The notes: generated by a model not told the origin, from the sequence alone. Numbered from the stretch's first letter, positions 1-9,299 are shown. The stretch: DNA of 64,000 nucleotides from Chitinophagaceae bacterium (GCA_016715365.1 JADKAM010000011.1:1-64000); one strand, 5' to 3'. Made by a program: numbers and translations.

Positions 1-310
1 TAAATCCAGTTTCATCTTTTAACTCTTCTTTTAATTGCCGGATATATTTAATGACAGAATCGGAATATGATCTTACTGCTAAAGCTTTGGGTTGCCATAC
101 CATAGCAATTGAGCTGCTTGCAGGGACTGTAAGCCTATCTTCTAATGAACGATATAATATTTCACTGGATCGTGAGGTTGTTTTAATAGATTGTTGCAGC
201 CCTCCTTCCATAGCTCTAAATACATGAAGGCTACTACTGGTGCTTTTTGAATTATCTGAGCAGGAAGAAAAAAATAAAAGAATAGCTAAACTGGTAATGG
301 CGTATTTCAT
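1..310 (-). CDS. GldM-like N-terminal domain lipoprotein (3' truncated by window edge)
   Basis: Reading leftward from the ATG at 308-310 there is an open frame to the window edge, giving 103 residues with no stop. The start is a short lipoprotein signal: MKY, a hydrophobic stretch, then LFFSSC with Cys17 as the likely lipidated residue. Residues 30-103 (LYRSLEDRLTVP, MVWQPKALAVRS, SVIKYIRQLKEEL) resemble the N-terminal domain of the gliding/type IX secretion protein GldM, where a helical bundle with a WxPKA-like motif follows the membrane anchor. Classical GldM has an N-terminal transmembrane helix, not a lipobox, so this is more likely a GldM-domain relative than GldM itself. The rest lies outside the window. 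Confidence 0.6.
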   Translation of the reverse strand, partial: MKYAITSLAILLFFSSCSDNSKSTSSSLHVFRAMEGGLQQSIKTTSRSSEILYRSLEDRLTVPASSSIAMVWQPKALAVRSYSDSVIKYIRQLKEELKDETGF

Positions 311-411
311 AAAGGTTTCTTTCTGGTAAGATAAAAACATAACCCTTAGGAAAAGGTTAAAGTATTCATGAGTTGCCCCAATGACCAATAGCCGATGACC
401 AATGACTGTTT

Positions 412-1665
412 CTACACCAACTCAATCACCGTTATCTCCGCCAAAACCCCCACCCTGCCTGGATAACCCAAAAAACCATAGCCGGGGTTTACGTATAGTT
501 TTTGTTTACCGTCTTCATACAAACCATGCCATTGCTTGTACATATATTGCACGGGGCTCCATTTAAAACCGGGTATCTCTATCCCAAACTGCATACCATG
601 TGTGTGGCCGCTAAGTGTAAGGTCCACATCAGGATAGTTGGGTTTCACCTGTGCATCCCAATGGCTGGGGTCGTGGCTCATCAATATTTTAAAAGGATAT
701 TTATCTGCGCCGGCATGTGCAAGGTCCATACGGCCATGCTTGGGAAAACGGGCTTTGTTGCTCCAGTTTTCTATACCCAGCAATGCAATCTCTGCTCCTC
801 CCTTTTCTAAAACAACATGTTCATTCATCAGCAATTTCCAGCCCATGTCGGCATGTACTTTTTTAAGGCTTTCAAGGTTTTGTTCCTTGGTAATACCATT
901 ATAAGGCCATCTTACATAATCGCCATAATCGTGGTTGCCCAACGTACTGTACACACCAAGCGGTGCATTCAGTTTGTTAAACACATCCATGTATTCTTCC
1001 ATTTCGCTGGTACGGTCATTTACCAGGTCGCCGGTAAATAAAATCAGGTCGGCTTTCTCATTAAGTATTTTCTCCACGCCATGCGCCACCGCTTTTTTAT
1101 CGGTAAAACTGCCACTGTGTATATCGCTGATGTGAACGATCTTCAATCCTTTAAATGCTGCAGGCAAATTATCATAAGCCAGTTGTATGCGCTTAACATG
1201 GTAATTATACTTATTACTGTAACCGTACAACAGGCTGCCAAAAAGGGTTCCGCCGGCAGCAAGGCCGAGCCAGCTTAAAAATGTTGAGCGGCTGATACCA
1301 TCACCATCTGCCAGTTCTGCCACTTCGGTTTTGGTGGAAGTTATTTTACCAAAAACCCATTGTATCAACCTGCGTATATCGTCTATCAAAAAGAAAACAA
1401 TGGCAACCAGTTTGGCCATAAAAAGGCCGATGAAAGTGGCAAACAGGTAAGTTCTGAACCGCTTGCCCATAAAACTTTGCTCGGTAAATAAAAACAATAA
1501 AAAGCATACGACAGCAACTGCTGAAAGAGTCCAGTAAATTGAATAGATAATAACTTTTACTTTGGGCGATACATGCTGGCTTACCGTTTTAATAGCCTGG
1601 AAAATATAAGTATCCATCAAAAGCATAATGGCTACAACGATGAATGCTCCTAATGGTGTGCGCAT
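412..1665 (-). CDS. membrane-anchored metallophosphoesterase (YaeI-like)
   Basis: A 417-residue protein with three hydrophobic helices near residues 5-25, 37-60 and 70-94, a further hydrophobic stretch near 128-148, then a calcineurin-like phosphoesterase domain. The metal-binding blocks are in canonical order: DIH at 181-183, GDLVN at 212-216, GNHD at 243-246, a histidine at 331 and GHTHG at 353-357. The closest known architecture is the YaeI/YkuE group of phosphodiesterases acting on membrane-linked substrates; the substrate here is not deducible. It lies 18 bp downstream of the flavin reductase gene on the same strand and may be cotranscribed with it. Confidence 0.85.
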   Translation of the reverse strand: MRTPLGAFIVVAIMLLMDTYIFQAIKTVSQHVSPKVKVIIYSIYWTLSAVAVVCFLLFLFTEQSFMGKRFRTYLFATFIGLFMAKLVAIVFFLIDDIRRLIQWVFGKITSTKTEVAELADGDGISRSTFLSWLGLAAGGTLFGSLLYGYSNKYNYHVKRIQLAYDNLPAAFKGLKIVHISDIHSGSFTDKKAVAHGVEKILNEKADLILFTGDLVNDRTSEMEEYMDVFNKLNAPLGVYSTLGNHDYGDYVRWPYNGITKEQNLESLKKVHADMGWKLLMNEHVVLEKGGAEIALLGIENWSNKARFPKHGRMDLAHAGADKYPFKILMSHDPSHWDAQVKPNYPDVDLTLSGHTHGMQFGIEIPGFKWSPVQYMYKQWHGLYEDGKQKLYVNPGYGFLGYPGRVGVLAEITVIELV

Positions 1666-1683
1666 TGAAAATGGTTTATTGGT

Positions 1684-2214
1684 TTAGTGGTTTGATGGTT
1701 GCGGTTGCAAAGATGCCCATAAAATGAATTCATCCAATTGCTGGTTGATGGCTTTTAACGTGTTATTATCAATAATTTTTCCATCGCTGTTCACTACGCT
1801 GTTTACAGCCGAAATGGGAAGTTTATTGGGATGAACTGTGATCTTCACATAATTCAGCACATCTGCCAGGTGATCCATACCCCGCAGGTTTCCGGCCCGG
1901 CCGGTGGCAACGCCGGTAAGCAATGCTTTTTTATGAAACCATATTTCGTGGGATCGGCTGGTATCGAAAAGCATTTTCAGTACCCCCGGAAAACTGCCAT
2001 TGTACTCAGGAGAAATGATGATAAAATGGCTGGTGGGCATTAAAATCTCATTTTCGATGGTTTCAAATGCTGAATTATACTGTAACAGGTCCAGGTCTTC
2101 CAATGAAAGTAATCCGGCCTCAATGCCTTTTTCCTGTAATATCAACTGGTATTCCCTGGCTATTTTGGATGTATTGCTGTGTTTTCGGTGTGTGCCCGAT
2201 ATAATGGTGATCAT
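1684..2214 (-). CDS. NADPH-dependent FMN reductase family protein
   Basis: A 176-residue flavodoxin-fold protein. The N-terminal phosphate-binding loop GTHRKHSNTSK (residues 7-17) and the block SPEYNGSFPG (68-77) are the signature of the SsuE/ArsH/chromate-reductase group, which reduces FMN or quinones with NAD(P)H. A third loop, GRAGNLRG (105-112), fits the flavin-ring contact. Length matches the family. The physiological electron acceptor cannot be told from sequence. The downstream phosphoesterase follows after 18 bp, suggesting a two-gene transcript. Confidence 0.85.
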   Translation of the reverse strand: MITIISGTHRKHSNTSKIAREYQLILQEKGIEAGLLSLEDLDLLQYNSAFETIENEILMPTSHFIIISPEYNGSFPGVLKMLFDTSRSHEIWFHKKALLTGVATGRAGNLRGMDHLADVLNYVKITVHPNKLPISAVNSVVNSDGKIIDNNTLKAINQQLDEFILWASLQPQPSNH

Positions 2215-2564
2215 AAAATTGCCCGCTTTTAAAACTTAATTATCCAATATTACAATTAAGATGCTTCTTTGTTGTCCAATTTTATGCCGAATGGTTAAAT
2301 TTGCCACCCTGACAGTAATTTGTACAGAAATACCAGCTCTTTTTTTACAATGACGGCTGGGACCGGAAAATATTTTATTAAAGAGGAATTATACTGCAGG
2401 GTTTCAAAAACGGTTCAAACTAAACGGGTTATTGAACTGTATTACGATACCTTTGGCGCAAATACAAGCTTTTAGCAAGGAGATGTTAGCTTTGAGCCAA
2501 GACAAAAGAATTTATCTACTGCAGCATTAGCGAAAGTGGAGAACCAACAACGAACAACAAACAA
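2215..2564 (+). other. intergenic region upstream of parA with two -10-like boxes
   Basis: This 350-bp divergent gap holds two matches to the Bacteroidota -10 box TAnnTTTG: TAAATTTG at 2296-2303 and TACCTTTG at 2448-2455. The second leaves a leader of about 100 nt before parA. A 41-codon open frame (2350-2475) lies between them but shows no recognisable features and contains the second box, so it is not called. No terminator or tRNA is seen. Confidence 0.5.
2448..2455 (+). promoter_or_regulatory. candidate -10 box for parA
   Basis: TACCTTTG matches the Bacteroidota sigma consensus TAnnTTTG exactly. It lies about 110 bp before the parA ATG. A clear -33 TTTG at the right spacing was not found, so it is a candidate only. 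Confidence 0.4.
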
Positions 2565-3365
2565 ATGGCTAAAATAATTGGTGTAGCAAATCAAAAAGGC
2601 GGTGTAGGCAAAACAACTACTGCTATAAACCTGGCGGCAAGCCTTGCCGTGCTGGAATATAAAACCCTGCTGGTAGATGCCGATCCACAGGCAAACAGTA
2701 CCACCGGTACCGGCTTCGATCTGCATAATATTACACAAAGCCTGTACGATTGTATGGTGAACGAAGCCCAGGCAAAGGATATTATTTTAAAATCGGATAT
2801 TCCTTTTTTAGATCTGCTGCCATCGCATATTGACCTGGTAGGTGCCGAAATTGAAATGATAAATTATCCCAACCGGGAAACTGTTTTGAAAAAAATACTG
2901 GAGCCCATCCGCGATAATTATGATTTCATCATTATTGATTGTTCTCCATCGTTGGGATTGATAACGGTGAATGCATTAACTGCAGCCGACAGTGTAGTGG
3001 TACCTGTACAAACCGAATTTTTTGCCCTGGAAGGCCTGGGTAAATTGTTAAACACCATCAAAATTGTACAAAACAGGTTGAATACCGACCTGAAAATAGA
3101 AGGTATATTAATGACTATGTATGATGGCCGCCTGCGCCTATGCAACCAGGTGGTAAGTGAAGTGCGCCGTCATTTTGAAGAGATTGTTTTCAGCAGCATC
3201 ATACACCGTAATACACGTTTGAGCGAAGCTCCCAGCTTTGGAAAGCCGGTTATATTGTACGATGCCGACAGCAAGGGAGCAGTAAACTATCTTAACCTTG
3301 CCAAAGAAATTTTGCAGAAAAACAATATGACCAAAATTAAAGAAGAAGAAAGAATAATGGAATAA
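2565..3365 (+). CDS. parA: chromosome-partitioning ATPase ParA (Soj)
   Basis: A 266-residue P-loop ATPase of the MinD/ParA class. The deviant Walker A motif KGGVGKTTT (residues 11-19) carries the signature second lysine; Walker A' is DADPQANST (38-46) and Walker B IIIDCSPSLG is near 122-131. ParA forms ATP-dependent dimers on the nucleoid that are stimulated by ParB bound at parS, moving origin regions apart. The short form without an N-terminal DNA-binding extension is the chromosomal Soj type. parB follows after an 82-bp repeat-filled gap, then DUF5683 and dapB, an order common in Bacteroidota. No parS site was seen nearby. Confidence 0.95.
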   Translation: MAKIIGVANQKGGVGKTTTAINLAASLAVLEYKTLLVDADPQANSTTGTGFDLHNITQSLYDCMVNEAQAKDIILKSDIPFLDLLPSHIDLVGAEIEMINYPNRETVLKKILEPIRDNYDFIIIDCSPSLGLITVNALTAADSVVVPVQTEFFALEGLGKLLNTIKIVQNRLNTDLKIEGILMTMYDGRLRLCNQVVSEVRRHFEEIVFSSIIHRNTRLSEAPSFGKPVILYDADSKGAVNYLNLAKEILQKNNMTKIKEEERIME

Positions 3366-3366
3366 C

Positions 3367-3446
3367 GAGCTGTTAGCCATCAGCTTTTAGCCATTAGCCA
3401 CGTGCTTTTGCTGGAAGCTAAAGGCTAAACGCTAAAAGCTAAAAAC
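3367..3446 (+). repeat. heptamer-periodic inverted repeat between parA and parB
   Basis: The left arm (3368-3400) repeats units such as TTAGCCA and the right arm (3413-3445) repeats their complement, GGCTAAA, CGCTAAA and AGCTAAA, with about 7-nt spacing. The arms can pair imperfectly into a hairpin filling almost the whole gap. One of eight similar structured gaps in the window. Confidence 0.7.
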
Positions 3447-3447
3447 T

Positions 3448-4356
3448 ATGTCTCAGCCAAATAAAAAAGACGCTCTAGGAAAAGGAATAAGAAGTTTATT
3501 ACAGAACATTGATGCCGACCTGAAAAACACCGCCGGAAATTTAAAACCAGAAGTGGTGGAACAGGCTTCTGTATCCATGCGCATTGCATTGGACCAGATT
3601 GAAGTAAACCCCAAACAGCCCCGCCATGATTTTGATACCGATGCTTTAAACGAGTTGGCAGCATCCATTAAAATACACGACATTATTCAGCCACTTACAG
3701 TTTCAAAACTGCCCAATGGCAAATACAGGCTTATTGCGGGTGAGCGCCGTTTCAGGGCTTCAAAAATTGCCGGCATAAAAGATGTGCCGGTTTATGTACG
3801 CCAGGCAAACGATACACAGTTACTGGAGTTATCGCTTTTAGAAAACCTGCAGCGCAAAGATTTGAATGCCATTGAAATTGCATTAAGTTATAAGCGCCTG
3901 ATGGATGAACTGGAATACACACAGGAACAGGTAGCCGAAAGAATGGGCAAAGAAAGAAGCACTGTAACCAACTACATACGCCTGCTTAAATTACCACCCG
4001 ATATACAGGTTGCAGTTCGAACCGGCGTTATCACCATGGGCCATGCAAGAGCATTGATAAATGTTGATGTGGTTGATAAACAATTATACATTTTCAATGA
4101 GATAAAAAAGAGCGGCCTGTCTGTAAGGCAAACAGAAGAACTGGTAAGAAAGCAATATACACCGGCTGTTAAAGTTGCCGTAAAATCAGCGCTGCCGGAA
4201 AATTTTAGAAAGATTGAAGATAATTTAGCATCAAACTTTAATACCCGTGTAAAAATGAAACACGGCAAAAAAGGCAGCGGCAGTATTTTATTTGAGTACT
4301 ACTCTGTTGAAGAATTAAATGCCTTGCTTGATAAATTTAATATCAACGTATCTTAA
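3448..4356 (+). CDS. parB: chromosome-partitioning protein ParB (Spo0J)
   Basis: A 302-residue ParB/Spo0J protein. The N-terminal CTPase/ParB domain spans about residues 43-140, with the hallmark GERRFRA motif (98-104) and the ENLQRKDLN box (132-140). A helix-turn-helix for parS binding follows near 155-180 (TQEQVAERMGKERSTVTNYI), and a C-terminal dimerisation region ends the protein. The short N-terminal KGIRSLL segment is where ParB contacts ParA. Its stop overlaps the next start by one base (TAATG), implying translational coupling to the DUF5683 gene. Confidence 0.95.
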   Translation: MSQPNKKDALGKGIRSLLQNIDADLKNTAGNLKPEVVEQASVSMRIALDQIEVNPKQPRHDFDTDALNELAASIKIHDIIQPLTVSKLPNGKYRLIAGERRFRASKIAGIKDVPVYVRQANDTQLLELSLLENLQRKDLNAIEIALSYKRLMDELEYTQEQVAERMGKERSTVTNYIRLLKLPPDIQVAVRTGVITMGHARALINVDVVDKQLYIFNEIKKSGLSVRQTEELVRKQYTPAVKVAVKSALPENFRKIEDNLASNFNTRVKMKHGKKGSGSILFEYYSVEELNALLDKFNINVS

Positions 4357-4955
4357 TGTTTAAAGCTTCTACACTTATCATTTTTATTTGTTTGCTTTTT
4401 GTATGCAGTAATCTTTTTGCGCAAAAAGACAGCACCCAAAAACGCAATACCAAAATTTTCTCAAAACCCGACCCTTCAAAAGCCTACAACCCACGCATTG
4501 CCACATACCGCTCGGCCATATTACCCGGCTGGGGACAGGCAACCAATAAAAAATACTGGAAAATTCCCGTGGTGTACGCAGCATTGGGTACAACTACCTA
4601 TATCTTTTTTAGAAATGTCAAGCAGTATAACGAAGCTAAAAATGCCTATTTAAACTCCATTGATGGCAACCCTGCAAATGATTCTGAAATACCCCAACCT
4701 TATTTTTCAGTAAAAGATCAGCCGGACAGAATTAAAACTTTTAGAAACCAGGTTCGGCAAAATGTTGATTACACGGTTCTGTTCTTTATTCTTTTCTGGG
4801 GCTTGAATGTGGTGGATGCCACGGTTGACGCACACCTGAAAACTTTTGATGTAAGCGATGATCTGAGTCTGCAGATAAAGCCCGGCTACAGTCAATTTGC
4901 CAACACCAATGGTATAAGTATTGTGCTCAACATCGGAAAACATCGATCAAAATAA
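4356..4955 (+). CDS. DUF5683 family membrane protein
   Basis: A 199-residue protein with an N-terminal signal or anchor helix (residues 3-22). The conserved block ILPGWGQ (about 56-62) followed by a hydrophobic helix with VVYAALGTTTYIFF is typical of DUF5683. A second hydrophobic segment lies near 140-155 (DYTVLFFILFWGLNVVDA). The function of the family is unknown. It starts inside the parB stop codon (TAATG) and precedes dapB by about 50 bp, a conserved neighbourhood in Bacteroidota. Confidence 0.8.
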   Translation: MFKASTLIIFICLLFVCSNLFAQKDSTQKRNTKIFSKPDPSKAYNPRIATYRSAILPGWGQATNKKYWKIPVVYAALGTTTYIFFRNVKQYNEAKNAYLNSIDGNPANDSEIPQPYFSVKDQPDRIKTFRNQVRQNVDYTVLFFILFWGLNVVDATVDAHLKTFDVSDDLSLQIKPGYSQFANTNGISIVLNIGKHRSK

Positions 4956-5004
4956 TTATCTTCATTTTGTTGAACTGGTATTTTATTATACAATAATTTT
5001 TACA

Positions 5005-5724
5005 ATGAAAATTGCATTAGTAGGCTATGGCAAAATGGGTAAGACCATCGAAGGCATTGCATTGCAGCGTGGCCATACAGTTAATCTGAAAATTGACATT
5101 GACAGCACTGCAGATTTTACAAAAGAAAATCTGCTGCAATGCGATGTGGCCATAGAATTTACCGGGCCGCACAGTGCCAAAGAAAATATTCTTACCTGTT
5201 TGGATGCCGGCATTCCGGTTGTAAGCGGCAGTACCGGCTGGCTGGAAAACTGGAGTGAAGTTGCCAATTTCTGCAAAGAAAAGAATGGCAGTTTTTTATA
5301 TGCCAGTAATTTCAGCGTGGGTGTAAATATCTTTTTTGAAGTAAATAAAAAACTGGCACAGTTGATGAACGGGCACAATGAATATGCCATCAGCATGCAG
5401 GAAATTCATCACACGCAAAAAAAAGATGCACCAAGCGGAACGGCTATTACTTTGGCTGAACAGATTTTGCAGGAGATACCTGCGAAGAAAAAATGGGTGA
5501 ACGATGAAACTACAGATCCGGAAGCATTATCTATCCTTAGCAAACGGGAAGATCCTGCACCCGGCACACACAGTATAAAATACAGTTCTGCTGTAGATGA
5601 TATTGAGATCATACACACTGCACACAACCGCAATGGATTTGCACTGGGAGCGGTTTTAGCTGCCGAGTTTATCTGCAACAAAAGGGGTATTTTCAGCATG
5701 AAAGATGTACTTGGTTTATCTTAA
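5005..5724 (+). CDS. dapB: 4-hydroxy-tetrahydrodipicolinate reductase DapB
   Basis: A 239-residue reductase that converts hydroxy-tetrahydrodipicolinate to tetrahydrodipicolinate with NAD(P)H in lysine and meso-diaminopimelate synthesis. The N-terminal Rossmann motif GYGKMG lies at residues 7-12, and the catalytic signature EIHHTQKKDAPSGTA is near 133-147. The frame stays open upstream to 4921, but the ATG at 5005 puts the Rossmann loop at the usual distance from the N terminus and leaves a short gap after the DUF5683 stop. The next gene begins immediately after the stop codon. Confidence 0.93.
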   Translation: MKIALVGYGKMGKTIEGIALQRGHTVNLKIDIDSTADFTKENLLQCDVAIEFTGPHSAKENILTCLDAGIPVVSGSTGWLENWSEVANFCKEKNGSFLYASNFSVGVNIFFEVNKKLAQLMNGHNEYAISMQEIHHTQKKDAPSGTAITLAEQILQEIPAKKKWVNDETTDPEALSILSKREDPAPGTHSIKYSSAVDDIEIIHTAHNRNGFALGAVLAAEFICNKRGIFSMKDVLGLS

Positions 5725-7550
5725 ATGAAAACAGGCATGTATCAATTCAAAAAAACTTTACTGGTCTTTTTCTTCCTTGGCAAAGCATTGGTTATGCCTG
5801 CGCAAACTGCCAGTATCGACAGTCTGCGGTTCATCATAAGATTCAATAACGATAATGTAAAAAAGATAAATGCATACAAGGCACTTGCAAATGCTTTAAT
5901 TTTTAAAGATTTTGATGCATGCCAGGAAACTGCCATTGCCGGAGCTGCCCTGGCTGAAAAAATAAAGGACGATGCCTCATTAAGTGAATTAAAAAATACC
6001 TGGGCCTTTCCTGGTATTTTAAAGGTGTTTATGATAGTGCAGCGGTCTATTATTATAAATCGCTCGAAATTGCAAAAAAGGTCAAAAACCTTTCAGTAAA
6101 AGCTGGTGTTTTAAATGAATTGGGTAAACTGTACCGTAAAACCAGGGACCTTGACCGTTCCCTGCAAATGTATAATGAGGCTTATGAGATTTACAAAAAG
6201 CTGAATAATGAAAGTGAAATGGCAACCATCCTGAACGAGTCGGGTGTGGTGTTTGAATACAAGGAAGATTTTGCTGAAGCGATAAACAGGTATAAAAGCT
6301 CGCTTGCCATTCGGGAAAAACTAAAAGATGAAGTGGGCATTGCGTATAGTTATAATTTTTTAGGGGGAGTTTACACCATTCAGAAAAAATTTAAGGAGGC
6401 AGAAGATTATTTAATTAAATCTTTGGAGTTGCGTAAAAAATTAAAAGACAGTTTTGCAATTGCATTAAGTTACAGCGACCTTGGTTATATGTACAAAGAG
6501 CAGGCGGATTATACCAGGGCTGCCGATCAATACAACCTCAGCAATATCCTTGCTGAAAAAATGCGATATGCCGAACTATTGCAGGCAAACTTCAGAGAGT
6601 TGGCTGCCATTGCAGAAAAAACAGGAAACTTCGCCCTTTCATTAGCATATTATAAAAAGCAGGCCTCTCTTAAAGATTCAATTTACTCAGGCGATAAAAT
6701 GAAACAGATAGAACAGCTGAATGCAAAATATCAAACAGAAAAAAAAGAGCAGCAGTTAAAACTACAGGATGCTGAGATCACTAAAAAAAATTATCTGCTT
6801 GGTGGATTAATTGCTGTTACCGTGTTGCTGATATTTGCAGGTTTTAGTTTTTACTACAGAAGGCAGATACAAAACAGGATGCATTTACAGGCCGAAGTGA
6901 TGAAGCAACAGGATATGGCAACCAAAGCCATTATTACTGCCGAAGAAAATGAACGCAAACGTATTGCTGCCGAACTGCATGATGGCGTGGGCCAGATGAT
7001 GAGTGCTGCAAAAATGAATTTATCGGCTTTTGAAAACGATATACAATTTAAGGATGAAGCACAGAAAATAACTTTTGAAAAACTGATTGGCCTGGTAGAT
7101 GAAAGCTGTAAAGAAATAAGAAGTGTGAGTCACCAGATGATGCCCAATGCCCTGCTGAAAAGCGGACTGGCCAGTGCTGTAAAGGAATTCCTGGATAAGA
7201 TCGACAACCGTATCATTAAAATAAACCTGCACACTGAAGGATTACAGGAGCGGCTTGACAGCAATACCGAAACCGTTTTATACCGGGTGATACAGGAATG
7301 TGTGAACAATGTGATAAAACATTCAGGGGCAAATAACCTTGATATATCTTTGATTAAAGATGCAGATGGAATAGCTGCAACTGTTGAAGACAATGGGCGT
7401 GGCTTTGATATTAACGATAAACAAAAATTTGAAGGAATCGGTTTAAAGAATATCAGTTCGAGGGTTGCATTTTTAAAAGGTACTGTGGATTTCGACAGTT
7501 CGCCGGGCAAAGGAACATTGGTAGCTATTCATGTACCAATTGCGGGCTAA
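5725..7550 (+). pseudogene. TPR-domain sensor histidine kinase interrupted by a one-base frameshift
   Basis: Two open pieces, 5725-6099 and about 6060-7550, form one kinase if a single base is restored. The first gives a signal peptide and the start of a TPR array; it then reads as non-TPR sequence and stops at 6099. Adding one A to the six-A run at 5991-5996 gives KKYLGLSWYFKGVYDSA followed by regular TPR helices, and a protein of about 608 residues. The downstream part has TPR repeats, a transmembrane helix (LLGGLIAVTVLLIFAGF), a HisKA_3 box ELHDGVGQ with the phospho-accepting His codon at 6978-6980, and a HATPase domain (CVNNVIKHSGA, DNGRGFD, GIGLKNI). It starts directly after dapB and precedes its likely response regulator. 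Sequencing error, true decay or slippage are all possible. Confidence 0.8.
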
Positions 7551-7588
7551 AAAAATTAACTTGCACCCTATACCGGCAGTAACACCAC

Positions 7589-8230
7589 ATGAAAGATAAA
7601 AAAATAATTTTAGGCATTGTAGATGATCATCAGATTGTAATTGATGGGCTAAAATCTTTGTTGCACGGCCACGACCAGTTTGACGTGGTGATTGAATGTA
7701 CCCAGCCGCTGGAAATGAACTCTTTAATTGAAAAAAGGCCAATAGATATATTATTAACGGATGTAATGATGCCTGGCCTGAATGGTGCTGAACTTTCAAA
7801 ACTGGTACACCAGCAATTTCCTGAAATAAAAATACTGGCACTTTCCATGAGCGGCCAGGGTGACCTGGTTAACCAGATGATTGACGATGCCGATATCTCC
7901 GGCTATGTGTTGAAAAATATCGGCAAGCAGGAACTGGTAAAAGCCTTGGAGAAAATATCCGCAGGTGGTATTTATTTCAGCGAAGAGGTTTTACATGAAA
8001 TGAGCCGGGCCAGCGAAATGAAAAAGGAAAATGAAGAAGCACATTTAACCGCCCGGGAAATTGAGATCATTCAGCTTATAGAAAAAGAGCTGAGCAATAA
8101 ACAGATTGCTGAACAATTATTCCTGAGCGAACGCACCATTGAAACTCACCGTAAAAATATTTTCCGCAAAACAAATACCAGCAGTGTTATCGGATTGGTG
8201 AAGTATGCGTATGAGCACAAGTTGATTTAG
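7589..8230 (+). CDS. NarL/LuxR-family response regulator
   Basis: A 213-residue two-domain regulator. The receiver domain (about 5-125) has the acidic pair D12-D13, the phospho-acceptor D58 in LLTDVMMPG, and the lysine in YVLKNIGK near 105-112. The C-terminal LuxR helix-turn-helix (about 148-205) shows LTAREIEIIQLI and SNKQIAEQLFLSERTIETH. It follows the HisKA_3 kinase by 38 bp, the usual pairing for NarL-type regulators. A TAACTTGC sequence in the gap could be a weak -10 box. The downstream gap carries a hairpin shared with the convergent tdh gene. Confidence 0.92.
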   Translation: MKDKKIILGIVDDHQIVIDGLKSLLHGHDQFDVVIECTQPLEMNSLIEKRPIDILLTDVMMPGLNGAELSKLVHQQFPEIKILALSMSGQGDLVNQMIDDADISGYVLKNIGKQELVKALEKISAGGIYFSEEVLHEMSRASEMKKENEEAHLTAREIEIIQLIEKELSNKQIAEQLFLSERTIETHRKNIFRKTNTSSVIGLVKYAYEHKLI

Positions 8231-8231
8231 G

Positions 8232-8304
8232 AATGTTGAGTTGAAAAAGTTGACAGGGTTAACAAAGGAACTCTTTATCAACTTTATTAACTTTATCAAC
8301 CTGG
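8232..8304 (+). repeat. heptamer-periodic hairpin between convergent genes
   Basis: The left arm has GTTGA and GTTGACAG units (8236-8262); the right arm repeats TATCAACTT, TATTAACTT and TATCAACC (8276-8301). The arms are imperfect reverse complements. It fills the entire gap between the response regulator and tdh stops, so it may end transcription from both sides. Confidence 0.6.
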
Positions 8305-9252
8305 TCACCCCTCCCTCAGGTTCTCCAGCATATCCTTCGTCATTCTTTCCAGGTCAAATTCTTCTTTCCAGCCCCAGTCTTTGCGTGCTACTGCATCATC
8401 AATACTCTGCGGCCAGCTGTCGGCAATTGCCTGCCGGTAATCAGGTTTGTAACTGATTGAAAAATCAGGAATATGATTTTTTATTTCAGCCCCAATCTCT
8501 TTTGGCGAAAAACTCATGCCCGAAATATTGTAAGAGGTACGGATCGAAATTTTTGATGCATCCGCTTCCATCAGTTCGATGGTAGCACGGATAGCATCGG
8601 GCATATACATCATGGGCAGGTAGGTATCTTCCCGCAAAAAACATTCGTATTTTTTTTCTTCCAGTGCTTCATGATAAATTTCAACAGCATAATCCGTTGT
8701 GCCGCCACCGGGTGCACTTTTATAGCTTATCAAACCGGGATAACGCAAGCTTCTCACATCAACTCCATAACGGCGGTTATAATAATTACACCAGAACTCG
8801 CCGGCAAATTTGCTGATGCCGTAAACAGTCACTGGTTCAATAACGGTTTGCTGCGGACAGTTTTGTTTGGGAGATGTTGGGCCGAAAACTGCAATGGAGG
8901 AAGGCCAGTATACTTTATGGAGGTTTTCTTCCCTGGCTATGTCAAGCACATTCAGCAGGCTTTGCATATTCAGGCTCCAGGCCAGGTTAGGATTTTTTTC
9001 GCCGGTGGCAGAAAGTATGGCGGCTAACAAATATATCTGCGTAATGCCCTGACGTATTACCTGCACATGCAGCATTTCCTTGTTCATTACATCTAAACTC
9101 ACATAGGGGCCGGTACCTTTCAGCAGGTCGTTTTCTTCACGCAGATCAGAAGCTACCACATTGGCGTTGCCATACATTTTTCTTAAAGCCAGTGTAAGCT
9201 CTACTCCTATCTGGCCACTGGCGCCAATCACTAATATTTTCTCTTTTATCAT
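8305..9252 (-). CDS. tdh: L-threonine 3-dehydrogenase, SDR (epimerase-like) type
   Basis: A 315-residue short-chain dehydrogenase of the extended NAD-dependent epimerase type. The Rossmann loop GASGQIG is at residues 10-16 and the catalytic YxxxK is Y144-G-I-S-K148, preceded by a serine in PSSIAVFG (118-124). The blocks YPGLISYKSAPGGGTTDYAV and TYLPMMYMPDAIRAT are those of the Flavobacterium-type threonine dehydrogenase, which oxidises L-threonine to 2-amino-3-ketobutyrate with NAD. It is unrelated to the zinc-dependent Tdh of enterobacteria. No kbl lyase gene is adjacent. It diverges from kdsA. Confidence 0.88.
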   Translation of the reverse strand: MIKEKILVIGASGQIGVELTLALRKMYGNANVVASDLREENDLLKGTGPYVSLDVMNKEMLHVQVIRQGITQIYLLAAILSATGEKNPNLAWSLNMQSLLNVLDIAREENLHKVYWPSSIAVFGPTSPKQNCPQQTVIEPVTVYGISKFAGEFWCNYYNRRYGVDVRSLRYPGLISYKSAPGGGTTDYAVEIYHEALEEKKYECFLREDTYLPMMYMPDAIRATIELMEADASKISIRTSYNISGMSFSPKEIGAEIKNHIPDFSISYKPDYRQAIADSWPQSIDDAVARKDWGWKEEFDLERMTKDMLENLREG

Positions 9253-9299
9253 AGCAAGACGTTCTAAAGTGTAAATGTAATATTCAATATCGAATATTG

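Noticed and set aside
2350..2475. 41-codon open frame upstream of parA
   Set aside because: No recognisable domain or signal; it contains a good -10 box for parA and is short enough to arise by chance.
3396..3405. CACGTG core near parA/parB as a possible parS site
   Set aside because: The flanks do not match the TGTTTCACGTGAAACA consensus; it is part of the repeat-filled gap.
3367..3446. Regular short repeats as a CRISPR array
   Set aside because: Units are about 7 nt, degenerate, and arranged as inverted arms without spacers or cas genes.
4921..5004. Longer dapB start at 4921
   Set aside because: It would overlap the DUF5683 frame and move the Rossmann loop away from the N terminus; the ATG at 5005 fits the family.
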